NCBI GenBank assembly: GCA_016866375.1
Contig: VGMK01000098.1
Location: 1 to 7,486 of the forward strand
Direction of reading: 5' to 3'
DNA: 7,486 nucleotides
Source of the DNA: Bacteroidota bacterium
GTDB taxonomy: Bacteria > Bacteroidota > Bacteroidia > Flavobacteriales_D > Crocinitomicaceae
This document shows positions 1 through 5,705 of this stretch, piece after piece. Each line of letters starts with the position of its first letter. The first letter of the stretch is position 1. Made by a program: the position numbers and the translations under genes. A model generated the notes under the pieces. That model saw nothing but the letters and a program-made list of their open reading frames with translations, searched no databases and was not told where the DNA came from.

Positions 1-319
1 CAGCATCACGTAGTGAATTCCACTCTTCCTCGTCTAATTGTATCCCATCTAAATTAAAATAAGGGTCGTAGTAGTAATACCCTTTTTCCTTAGCGTTAAA
101 CTCAATGGGTGCCCGTTTACCAATAATGGCTCTTCCTTCTCGTAAGTCCTGGATATCATGTTGTATAGTTGATCTACCTACGTTACTAGCTTTCCCTAGT
201 TTGGCGAGTCCATCCGAGCAAGCATCAATCAAATCATCAAGGGTAGGGAAGGGCTTACGCTTGTCTCTTAAACAGCGGTCTATGATTCGGTATCGGGCGT
301 GGGCGGATTTGTTTTGCAT
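1..319 (-). CDS. WYL-family transcriptional regulator, N-terminal part (runs off left edge)
   Basis: This is the first 106 codons of a minus-strand gene that is cut by the window edge. The protein begins MQNKSAHARYRIIDRCLRD. A winged helix-turn-helix-like segment follows at about residues 10-65, with recognition-helix-like VGRSTIQHDIQDLREG near 47-62. Next come GKRAPIEF and GYYYYDPYFNLDGI, and then the acidic stretch LDEEEW. This layout is typical of Bacteroidota WYL regulators, whose ligand-sensing WYL domain lies further on and is not in the window. Such proteins normally have more than 300 residues. The start is the first ATG; no Shine-Dalgarno sequence is visible. It lies 40 bp downstream of the caspase-like gene on the same strand, so it may be last in that operon or have its own promoter. 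WYL proteins often regulate defence loci (for example BrxR and CapW), so control of the neighbours is plausible but inferred. Confidence 0.85.
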   Translation of the reverse strand, partial: MQNKSAHARYRIIDRCLRDKRKPFPTLDDLIDACSDGLAKLGKASNVGRSTIQHDIQDLREGRAIIGKRAPIEFNAKEKGYYYYDPYFNLDGIQLDEEEWNSLRDA

Positions 320-359
320 TTAGGTGAAATTACAGAATATCAGCATTTCAATCTATAAA

Positions 360-917
360 CTATCTTATATAAAGCCTTCTATAATTATAATCGGCTACTG
401 GATTTTTTATTGTAATTTTTTTATAGTGGGCGCATACATAAGCATGGATTTTATGGGCATCTTCATTAATAACATCTGAGACTAAATTCGAGAAGAGGTC
501 ATTTGATTCATCAATAGTCTCTTGGGCTACATTTCCTAGCCCACAGTATCTCGCTTCGCCTATTTCAGATATAAACATTCCTGTATAAAAGCCATGAAGA
601 TTATTTTTCTCAACGAATTGATCAGCATTACACCAAATAAAAATCGAGTTCTTTTTTTGCTGAAGCTCCGGCAAGTATCTGTTATCTATCACAAACGGGG
701 ATATTGATACAAACTTTCCCACATGAAGAAGTCCAGAGGGGGTACCATGACCCATCATCATGATTCTATTTGAATCGAGAATCTGCATTTTAATCCCTTC
801 TTCATTTAAATTACTAGTAAGAACTATTTTATTAGTTATTCTGCTGTAAATTGGTTTTAAGAAGTCAGTGCTGACATCTTCTGGATGTATAACAAGTGTT
901 TTCTGATTTTCAATCAT
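360..917 (-). CDS. Small caspase-like protein, candidate His/Cys peptidase
   Basis: A 185-residue protein with no signal peptide or membrane segment. Two motifs stand out. RIMMMGHGTPSGLL (51-64) places His57 after a hydrophobic strand, and SIFIWCNADQF (91-101) places Cys96 after another strand. A strand-Gly-His-Gly followed about 40 residues later by a strand-Cys is the order and spacing of the catalytic dyad in caspase-fold (clan CD) peptidases. The later stretch FYTGMFISEIGEARYCGL and the segment with TIDESNDLF look like conserved family blocks. At 185 residues it would be little more than the catalytic core, with no fused sensor domain. It starts 15 bp after the PH-domain gene, so the two are probably co-transcribed and may work together at the membrane. 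The peptidase call rests on motif pattern only; a non-catalytic caspase-fold protein is the main alternative. Confidence 0.6.
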   Translation of the reverse strand: MIENQKTLVIHPEDVSTDFLKPIYSRITNKIVLTSNLNEEGIKMQILDSNRIMMMGHGTPSGLLHVGKFVSISPFVIDNRYLPELQQKKNSIFIWCNADQFVEKNNLHGFYTGMFISEIGEARYCGLGNVAQETIDESNDLFSNLVSDVINEDAHKIHAYVCAHYKKITIKNPVADYNYRRLYIR

Positions 918-932
918 TTGATAATAGTTTAT

Positions 933-1382
933 TTAATAAATATCATTATCACGTACTCCAAGTTTGTTTCTCCATTCATAAGCCGCAGCACTTAGTTTAT
1001 TTTTTATGGATTCACCATTTTTTATGCCATACAAAACAAGGTTTGGTTTATGGCGTTCTGAGCTTATTATATGAATAATTGAGAGACCAACAAATCGCAT
1101 TAAAAAGGGCTTTTCAATCTTAATTGATTTTATTCTAAAATATTGCACTTCTTCTTGCGTAACACTAAAGACACCTTTTCTCTCTTCAATTCCTTTAGTA
1201 CGGCAAGTATATTTCCAGGTTTGAACCTCGATATACTTGTAAATGGTGGCCAATGAAATTAATGCCCCAAGTGGAAAATAAACTATCATAGTAAAAATCA
1301 AAAGTAAATACCAGCCTAAATTAGTCCACTGCGAAGGTTGAAATGCAAGGAGGATTTCCTTTTCCCCAAGTTGACGATTCAT
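933..1382 (-). CDS. Membrane-anchored bacterial PH-domain (bPH2-like) protein
   Basis: A 149-residue protein. A short N-terminal part is followed by a hydrophobic stretch at about residues 21-49 (WYLLLIFTMIVYFPLGALIS), long enough for one membrane helix or a tight hairpin of two. The rest resembles the bacterial PH domain bPH_2 (DUF304): YTCRTKGIEERKGVFS at 58-73, then alternating strands through VQYFRIKSIKIEKPFLMRF and the FVGLSIIHII block, ending in an amphipathic helix (about 123-140). This membrane hairpin plus bPH2 arrangement is common in small bacterial membrane proteins of uncertain role. The gene starts 14 bp after the stop of the upstream gene and ends 15 bp before the caspase-like gene, so all three are likely one transcript. 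A role as membrane anchor or sensor for the caspase-like protein is inference. Confidence 0.75.
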   Translation of the reverse strand: MNRQLGEKEILLAFQPSQWTNLGWYLLLIFTMIVYFPLGALISLATIYKYIEVQTWKYTCRTKGIEERKGVFSVTQEEVQYFRIKSIKIEKPFLMRFVGLSIIHIISSERHKPNLVLYGIKNGESIKNKLSAAAYEWRNKLGVRDNDIY

Positions 1383-1396
1383 ATTGGTTCTATTTG

Positions 1397-1954
1397 TTAC
1401 CTTAATTTTTTCTTCTTGCTTTTCATTTTTTTAAACGTTGCGTATTTATCTGGCGAAAAGCTTTTAAGGCTGATTCCGGCAGAATCATAGGAGCGTTTTT
1501 CAACATTTTCTATCACTTCAAGAAACTCTTCTCGGCTAGTTCCTTTTTTTATTTTTTGAAACTTTTTCAGTTTGTCATTTTCCTTTTTCAAAACAAGGTT
1601 ATACTTACCGAGTTTACTTTTGTAGAGTTCCAAGAAGTACTCTTTGGTAAAAGCTTCACCTCTTTCACGGTATTGTTCATACAAGTATCTACCACCTACT
1701 TTTCGGGGGAAGGAGTGTTCCTCAACTAGTTTTGTTTCAGTTGGTATTTTTTCAAGGCATTCAAGGGCTTCTTGGCTAATAAAGCCGCTATAGAGTTCAA
1801 GCCCACTTGGTAAGTACCATAGGCCAGCGCCTGCTAGTGTCTCATATAGACCTTTTTGTCCTTCATTAGTTTTCGGATGAAAGTAAGTTTCTGAGGTGGT
1901 ACGGATCAAGTCAATGATGACTTGCGCTCTTTCTTCGAGAAGTTGATGATTCAT
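1397..1954 (-). CDS. Unrecognised basic protein with a weak HNH-like pattern
   Basis: A soluble 185-residue protein that I do not recognise with confidence. Its most conserved-looking part is LVEEHSFPRKVGGRYLYEQY (76-95), followed by YNLVLKKENDKLKKFQK (118-134). A His in an E-H-x-x-P-R setting, then an Asn and a Lys about 45 residues later (His80, Asn126, Lys128), loosely recalls the H-N-K order of HNH nucleases, but no zinc-binding cysteines are present and the match is weak. The C-terminus is strongly lysine-rich (KKMKSKKKKLR), as in nucleic-acid-binding proteins. The start ATG is preceded by an A/T-only tract and the hairpin at 1981-2034. It is the first gene of a tight group with the PH-domain and caspase-like genes (14-15 bp gaps), so its function is probably linked to theirs. 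Confidence 0.7.
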   Translation of the reverse strand: MNHQLLEERAQVIIDLIRTTSETYFHPKTNEGQKGLYETLAGAGLWYLPSGLELYSGFISQEALECLEKIPTETKLVEEHSFPRKVGGRYLYEQYRERGEAFTKEYFLELYKSKLGKYNLVLKKENDKLKKFQKIKKGTSREEFLEVIENVEKRSYDSAGISLKSFSPDKYATFKKMKSKKKKLR

Positions 1955-1980
1955 ATTTTATTTTTTAATTTTTAGAACTT

Positions 1981-2034
1981 GCAGCGGATTTTTGGGTTGA
2001 CGGGAATACCCGTCAACCCTTTTGTATCCACTGC
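1981..2034 (-). other. Two-tier intercistronic hairpin
   Basis: The inner stem is a perfect 11-bp inverted repeat, GGGTTGACGGG / CCCGTCAACCC (1994-2004 and 2009-2019), around a 4-nt loop. Outside it, GCAGCGGAT (1981-1989) can pair with ATCCACTGC (2026-2034). In plus-strand RNA one position is a C-A mismatch. In minus-strand RNA the same position is a G-U wobble, so all 9 pairs form. This favours a folded minus-strand transcript. It lies between the DUF1871-like gene and the gene at 1954-1397, ending about 26 nt before that start codon. On the minus strand the inner stem is followed by A residues, not U, so it is not a usual intrinsic terminator in that direction. On the plus strand a short TTTT follows, but no plus-strand gene precedes it. 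Confidence 0.7.
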
Positions 2035-2074
2035 TAAACCAAACTATGGAAACAAACACACAACAAAAGACTGC

Positions 2075-2488
2075 CTAGTTAACTTGAAAACTATCAACCT
2101 TTATTTTTAAAAGTTGCTCTGAAGGAACATTTCTAGTTTCAAAACTTAAAGACCAGTCTTCTCCAAACCACCATTTAAACGTTTCTATGAAGACTCTTTT
2201 TGCATCTTCTCGTGTATTGCATTTCACAAGGTTTACAACTATGTCTACCGCTTCCACGTAGTACTCATTTTCAGAAGCCCAAGAAAGGCCCATTGGGTCA
2301 ACCTCTTTCAAAAGGTTTAAAACTTGTAAAAAGACCTTCTTGTTTTCTTCTACTACCACATCCCGTTCTCCTTGGTCCATGAGGTGAGTTACTCCATTTT
2401 CTACTAGAAGGAGTTTTTCATCATTACTCTGCGGGCTTGAAAGCCCCCACCATTTCAGCTTTTCATCAAAGTGTCTTGTTCTTTTCAT
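2075..2488 (-). CDS. DUF1871-like small soluble protein
   Basis: A 137-residue protein. Its central part, about residues 50-112, resembles the DUF1871 fold: a helix ending in LLKEVDPMGL (59-68), then an acidic ENEYYVEAVDIVVNLV block, then a helix leading to FKWWFGEDW. The LL-x-x-x-DP-x-G followed by an E-x-x-D-IV motif is the recognisable signature. An N-terminal extension of about 50 residues and a C-terminal tail of about 25 residues are specific to this protein. The family has no established biochemical role, though related small proteins sometimes occur beside toxin genes. It is separated by 120 bp from the next gene downstream and by 105 bp from the HsdS-like gene upstream, and has a promoter motif of its own. 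The family call rests on motif memory. Confidence 0.65.
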   Translation of the reverse strand: MKRTRHFDEKLKWWGLSSPQSNDEKLLLVENGVTHLMDQGERDVVVEENKKVFLQVLNLLKEVDPMGLSWASENEYYVEAVDIVVNLVKCNTREDAKRVFIETFKWWFGEDWSLSFETRNVPSEQLLKIKVDSFQVN

Positions 2489-2513
2489 ATTTATCTTTTT
2501 TTGTTTGCTGATG

Positions 2514-2521
2514 CAAATGTA
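2514..2521 (-). promoter_or_regulatory. Candidate Bacteroidota promoter -7 element upstream of the DUF1871-like gene
   Basis: On the minus strand this reads TACATTTG, an exact match to the Bacteroidota -7 consensus TAnnTTTG, and it is followed by C as is often seen. It lies 25 bp before the ATG at 2488, so the 5' leader would be short. Upstream (2536-2552) is an A/T-only tract that could act like an UP element. No clear -33 TTG is present at the expected 19-21 bp spacing. Confidence 0.5.
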
Positions 2522-2535
2522 GTACAGATAAATAT

Positions 2536-2588
2536 AAAAAAAAAATAAAAAATATAATAAAGTTTCTAAAATTTAGTTAAATAAACTT
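2536..2588 (-). terminator. Weak candidate terminator after the HsdS-like gene
   Basis: Just after the stop of the HsdS-like gene, the minus strand has AAGTTT ... AAACTT arms (2583-2588 and 2560-2565) enclosing a CTAAA-T-TTTAG inner repeat, followed by a long U-rich tract (complement of 2536-2552). The order of hairpin then U-run is right for an intrinsic terminator, but the stem is entirely weak A-T pairs with one-sided bulging, so efficiency is doubtful. Confidence 0.3.
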
Positions 2589-2593
2589 AAATA

Positions 2594-3340
2594 TCATAAA
2601 ATCAATAAATTAGGTAGATTATTTTTTTCTTGTATCATTGAAATTTTAAAGTTTTCTAAGCCCAGACTAGCTCTTTCGCAATCTTCTTCTAGAATTTGGT
2701 ACTGCTCGTGAAGTGTTTTTTGGTCATTGTAATCAAGCGGAATTTGTATTTCTAAATCTTTGAGCTCTTTCGCTTTGATCACCCCCAAGCTTTCTACCAT
2801 TGTGGGTAAAACCTTATCTACTACAATATCTAGCATCATGTGTAGGAATGGGGCATGTAAGTTCAGCATTGACTTACGCGGCTTAAGCACAATAAAATGA
2901 TGACTAATTGAAAGTGGACCAAGTGTTTCTATTTCTGAGTTGCTCAGGCTTTTTATCATACTATATCCATTAATTACTACTTCTTCTCCAAGAGTTCTTG
3001 TATTTATGACATAGTCGTCTTTGCTAATCAGTTTTTCAAAGTCAATTAGTTTTTTTTCACCAACTCTTTGATCTGACTTTTTTTCTTTTCGTGGGCCACT
3101 TCGTTTTTCTCTCAGTTTTCGATACTCTAATAATCGTTCTTCTGCTTTTTCTAGTTGTTCTTTGGTTTTAATTTTTCGGCGGGAAGAATCAAACGAGCCC
3201 ATTCGTAGTATCCGAACATTCATTTTATTACCAGATGAATCCAAAGTATAGTACTCATCCCCAGGTAGTTCTAGCAGTCCCGTTTTTATAGAGAAAACAT
3301 CATCCAGCTTGACTTTTCTCAAATTTTTCCCCTCTGACAT
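2594..3340 (-). CDS. Orphan single-domain HsdS-like DNA-specificity protein
   Basis: A 248-residue protein. It has the landmarks of one type I restriction target-recognition domain: VKLDDVFSIKTGLLE near the start, ISKDDYVINTRTLGE mid-way (the 'D-x-hINTR' block), SISHHFIVLKPRKS, then helix-rich LHAPFLHMMLDIV, and finally ELKDLEIQIPLDYNDQKTLHEQY, which matches the 'L-x-x-L-x-I-P-x-P...EQ' end of such domains. A helical C-terminus follows, where HsdS proteins carry their spacer helix. Full HsdS has two such domains and over 380 residues, so this is a half-size protein that might dimerise. An unusually charged insertion (about 60-100) interrupts the first part. No methylase or HsdR subunit is in the window. 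An in-frame ATG at 3361 would add MLFFYFF; I prefer 3340 because those residues are only an A/T-rich read-through. Confidence 0.75.
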   Translation of the reverse strand: MSEGKNLRKVKLDDVFSIKTGLLELPGDEYYTLDSSGNKMNVRILRMGSFDSSRRKIKTKEQLEKAEERLLEYRKLREKRSGPRKEKKSDQRVGEKKLIDFEKLISKDDYVINTRTLGEEVVINGYSMIKSLSNSEIETLGPLSISHHFIVLKPRKSMLNLHAPFLHMMLDIVVDKVLPTMVESLGVIKAKELKDLEIQIPLDYNDQKTLHEQYQILEEDCERASLGLENFKISMIQEKNNLPNLLIL

Positions 3341-3427
3341 AAAAAAGTAAAAAAATAACATGTTTAGTTTTTTGTGTGACTAAAATGGAATTAACAAGTA
3401 ATTTACAATATCAAAATAAATTAATTA

Positions 3428-3435
3428 CAAATATA
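3428..3435 (-). promoter_or_regulatory. Candidate -7 element for the HsdS-like gene
   Basis: The minus strand reads TATATTTG, an exact TAnnTTTG match. A TTTG sits 17 bp upstream (complement of 3453-3456), slightly closer than the usual 19-21 bp. The resulting leader to the ATG at 3340 would be about 80 nt. It is back to back with the plus-strand element at 3440-3447. Confidence 0.4.
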
Positions 3436-3439
3436 TTTA

Positions 3440-3447
3440 TAAATTTG
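3440..3447 (+). promoter_or_regulatory. Candidate -7 element for the AAA+ ATPase gene
   Basis: TAAATTTG matches the Bacteroidota -7 consensus exactly and lies 17 bp before the ATG at 3465, giving a very short leader. No TTG is found at the -33 position, where the DNA is A/T-only. The element forms one arm of an imperfect 22-bp palindrome (3427-3448, ACAAAT...ATTTGT), whose other arm is the divergent minus-strand element. Confidence 0.45.
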
Positions 3448-3464
3448 TTTTTCAAAGAAATTTT

Positions 3465-5144
3465 ATGGCTGAAAATTATCGACAAATCGCAAAATCAATT
3501 TGCCGGGCTTCCAACAATATTTTTGAAGCAGGAAAAAACTGTAAGAGATTGATTGTCAATAACAATACCATTAACAATGATGTAGCTAGCCTTTGCGACT
3601 TTTTTGACATATCTAATAAGGAGTCCTTTCTTATTGCAGCCCTTATTTATAATAGGCTGTCAACCGATGATTCAATGTCAATTAAAGACATTCTTACATG
3701 GCTTAATCTTAAGATTGATTCAGCGCCCGAAATTCAGGAAACACTTACTGGGCTCTATAAAAAGGATCTGATCGGAAGAGAAACAAACCGGTGGGAACGT
3801 AAAGAGCCACAGTATTTTTTGACACCCGGCGCTTACCAGGCTGTAATCTCAGGTAAAAAAGAGGCAGTTAATCATTATAATATTAATTCTTTTCTTGATT
3901 TGTTACAGCGAGTACATCATTTGTATGCCGAACTGAGATCTGACAAATGTGAATCGATTGATTTTTTCTTCCAAATCGAAAATCTGACCGACCGATATCG
4001 AGAAATGCCAGAAATCGATTGGCTCAATAGTCAAAGCCTATCAGGAAGTGATCAGGTCATATTATTGACTTCTGCAAGTTTCGCAGTTAGTAATCCAGGT
4101 AGAGATATTAATGTGGAACGGATTATTCAGCATACAGATAATAGGAGTCTTCAGACTATTCAAGAATTTACCAATAATACTCATCCACTTTTACAAAAAA
4201 AACTGCTGGAATTTATAGAGAATGATTTTTCAGCCGTTGATGAGATGCGGCTATCAAGGCAAGTAATCGATGGGTTTAGCCTTTCTTTCAAACCGAAGTC
4301 AATCAATCTCAGTAGTCTTAAGTATGGGACAGTAATCACTCCTGATCAAATTACACCGGTGGAGGTTTATATCAATGTCAACGAACAAAAGCAACTTGAT
4401 ACTATCGAGAAAATCTATAATCAATGGTTTCCCCTTTCTATCCCTAAAGAGGAGATTCTTGCATCTATGAAATCATTGAAGGTGCTGATGGAAGGCCCTA
4501 GTGGTGTTGGAAAAACACAGAGTGTGCTCAATTTTGCATACAGGAACGGACTTGCAATTTATGAGGCCAGAGCCAGCCAAATGAAAGATATGTGGGTGGG
4601 CTCTACCGAAAAAGCCTATGAGGGAATTTTTACGGAATTCAAGGCGGTGCAAGAGTACAATGCTGAAAAGGGTGTTGGAACAGTAATGGTCATCAATGAA
4701 CTTGAGGGTATTTTGGCATCTCGCATCAAATCAGACTCGTCTGTAAATTTTATGATATCCAGTGCCACAAGCATCTTTCTTAAAGAAATGGAGAAGTTCA
4801 GAGGAATTATGATCACGACCTGTAATCAGTCTAAAGGCTTTATTGACGAGGCGGCTTACCGCAGATTTAACTTCAAGATTAATTTTGAAGAGCCATCTTT
4901 TGAAAATAGGGTGGATATGATCAAAAGTAAGTTTCCAAACTTGAATCATGAGTTTATTCGCAGGTTGTGTAATCAGTTTAAGCTTAGAGGGGGGCAGGTG
5001 CAAAATGTTCTTGAAAAATTCAATGTGCTTTGTTTTGCGGAAGCTGAAAGGCCCTATGAGGAGCTTATTTGGGAGCTGTGTGAGAACGAGATTAACTTTT
5101 TTAAGGAAGCGAAAACGGCGATTGGGTTTAGGACCGCTTGTTAA
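3465..5144 (+). CDS. AAA+ ATPase with N-terminal winged-helix-like region
   Basis: A 559-residue protein. Residues 45-135 look like a winged helix (MSIKDILTWLNLKI, then ETLTGLYKKDLIGRE, then YFLTPGAYQAVISG). A helical middle part leads to an AAA+ module at about 310-540. Its motifs are Walker A GPSGVGKT (344-351), pore-loop-like MWVGSTEKAYEGIF (376-389), Walker B VMVINELEG (407-415), sensor 1 TTCN (Asn454), arginine-finger region AAYRRF (463-468), and a sensor 2-like RGGQVQNV (508-515). The usual Walker B Asp is Asn411, while the catalytic-base Glu412 is kept, so ATP hydrolysis remains plausible. The pore-loop aromatic Trp377 suggests a threading unfoldase or remodeller of the CDC48/fidgetin-like type. 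No membrane segment is present. It is divergent from the HsdS-like gene and leads the plus-strand row; the HExxH gene starts 19 bp after its stop. Confidence 0.88.
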   Translation: MAENYRQIAKSICRASNNIFEAGKNCKRLIVNNNTINNDVASLCDFFDISNKESFLIAALIYNRLSTDDSMSIKDILTWLNLKIDSAPEIQETLTGLYKKDLIGRETNRWERKEPQYFLTPGAYQAVISGKKEAVNHYNINSFLDLLQRVHHLYAELRSDKCESIDFFFQIENLTDRYREMPEIDWLNSQSLSGSDQVILLTSASFAVSNPGRDINVERIIQHTDNRSLQTIQEFTNNTHPLLQKKLLEFIENDFSAVDEMRLSRQVIDGFSLSFKPKSINLSSLKYGTVITPDQITPVEVYINVNEQKQLDTIEKIYNQWFPLSIPKEEILASMKSLKVLMEGPSGVGKTQSVLNFAYRNGLAIYEARASQMKDMWVGSTEKAYEGIFTEFKAVQEYNAEKGVGTVMVINELEGILASRIKSDSSVNFMISSATSIFLKEMEKFRGIMITTCNQSKGFIDEAAYRRFNFKINFEEPSFENRVDMIKSKFPNLNHEFIRRLCNQFKLRGGQVQNVLEKFNVLCFAEAERPYEELIWELCENEINFFKEAKTAIGFRTAC

Positions 5145-5163
5145 CTTCAAAAAATTGTACATT

Positions 5164-5625
5164 ATGGGTAAAGTTGATTTATTTTTTATCTCTTATTTTT
5201 TTGGGCTAGCTATTTTATATATCGTATTTGATATTAGAGATCGATTGCAGGCTAGTAATCTTAAGAAAAGTGACTGGCAAACCTTATTAGCAAAGGATGT
5301 TTTACATTTCTGTTTGAATTATTATCCAATTAACAAGAAAAGTCCTTCATTAAAATTAGTATCAGAGAAATCTAATTTATCTGGGCAGTATTGTTTTTCC
5401 ACGAATTCAATTATTTTATACAGATTAAATAATATGTATAAGGCCGAGTTAATAAATACTGTAATACATGAGTATTTTCATTTTTATCTCATCACATCAA
5501 ATTCAAAGTATAATTTATATCAAGACCAATTAAAAAAGTATAACTATGTGGATCATCCACAAGAAATAATTTGCAACACAATGAGTAAGAAATTGACAAA
5601 TTTATACTTGTCTAAAAGAAATTGA
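5164..5625 (+). CDS. Membrane-anchored HExxH zinc-peptidase-like protein
   Basis: A 153-residue protein. An N-terminal membrane helix spans about residues 5-23 (LFFISYFFGLAILYIVF), after a single Lys, and Lys/Arg-rich residues follow it. The motif VIHEYFHFYLI (100-110) contains HEYFH, a zinc-binding and catalytic HExxH. Downstream DHPQEIICNTMSKKL (130-144) offers Glu134 as third zinc ligand, recalling the E-x-x-x-N block of ImmA/IrrE-type (M78) peptidases. That makes it a likely gluzincin, with the family assignment tentative. The start is the first ATG after the ATPase stop; the reading frame stays open upstream inside the ATPase gene, but that part is an overlapping frame with no similarity. 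GC content is about 26% by hand count, far below the ATPase gene. A direct partnership with the ATPase is inferred from adjacency. Confidence 0.7.
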   Translation: MGKVDLFFISYFFGLAILYIVFDIRDRLQASNLKKSDWQTLLAKDVLHFCLNYYPINKKSPSLKLVSEKSNLSGQYCFSTNSIILYRLNNMYKAELINTVIHEYFHFYLITSNSKYNLYQDQLKKYNYVDHPQEIICNTMSKKLTNLYLSKRN

Positions 5626-5705
5626 ATAAGTTTTTTTAAATATGAATTCTAGAGGTTTTAAGAGTAACGCAAAAAGTAATTTGCAAGTACAGATTTTTTA
5701 ATTAT

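Noticed and set aside
105..323. Plus-strand open frame over the WYL gene start
   Set aside because: The minus strand encodes a clear WYL-regulator N-terminus here; the plus-strand translation has no motif.
1994..2023. Hairpin plus TTTT read as a plus-strand intrinsic terminator
   Set aside because: No plus-strand gene lies upstream to be terminated, the T run is only four long, and the outer pairs fit the minus-strand RNA better.
1981..2034. Hairpin as an integron attC site
   Set aside because: The arms lack the GTTRRRY/RYYYAAC core sites, no integrase is seen, and no similar element recurs between the other genes.
2200..2382. Short plus-strand open frame over the DUF1871-like gene
   Set aside because: It is antisense to a better supported gene and has low-complexity composition.
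4731..5162. Long open frame on the minus strand, opposite the end of the ATPase gene
   Set aside because: It overlaps the conserved AAA+ motifs on the other strand and its translation shows no recognisable motif; it is a shadow frame.
4948..5163. Upstream extension of the metallopeptidase reading frame inside the ATPase gene
   Set aside because: The extension would overlap the ATPase by nearly 200 bp and add sequence in front of the membrane helix that only reflects the other frame. The ATG at 5164 gives a normal 19-bp gap.
5669..5684. GCAAA-6 nt-TTTGC inverted repeat and TAATTTGC as promoter of the 228-residue protein gene
   Set aside because: The -7 match is one base short in spacing, no -33 TTG is present, and a 5-bp repeat is expected by chance in such DNA. 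It is mentioned with the gene but not listed as a feature.
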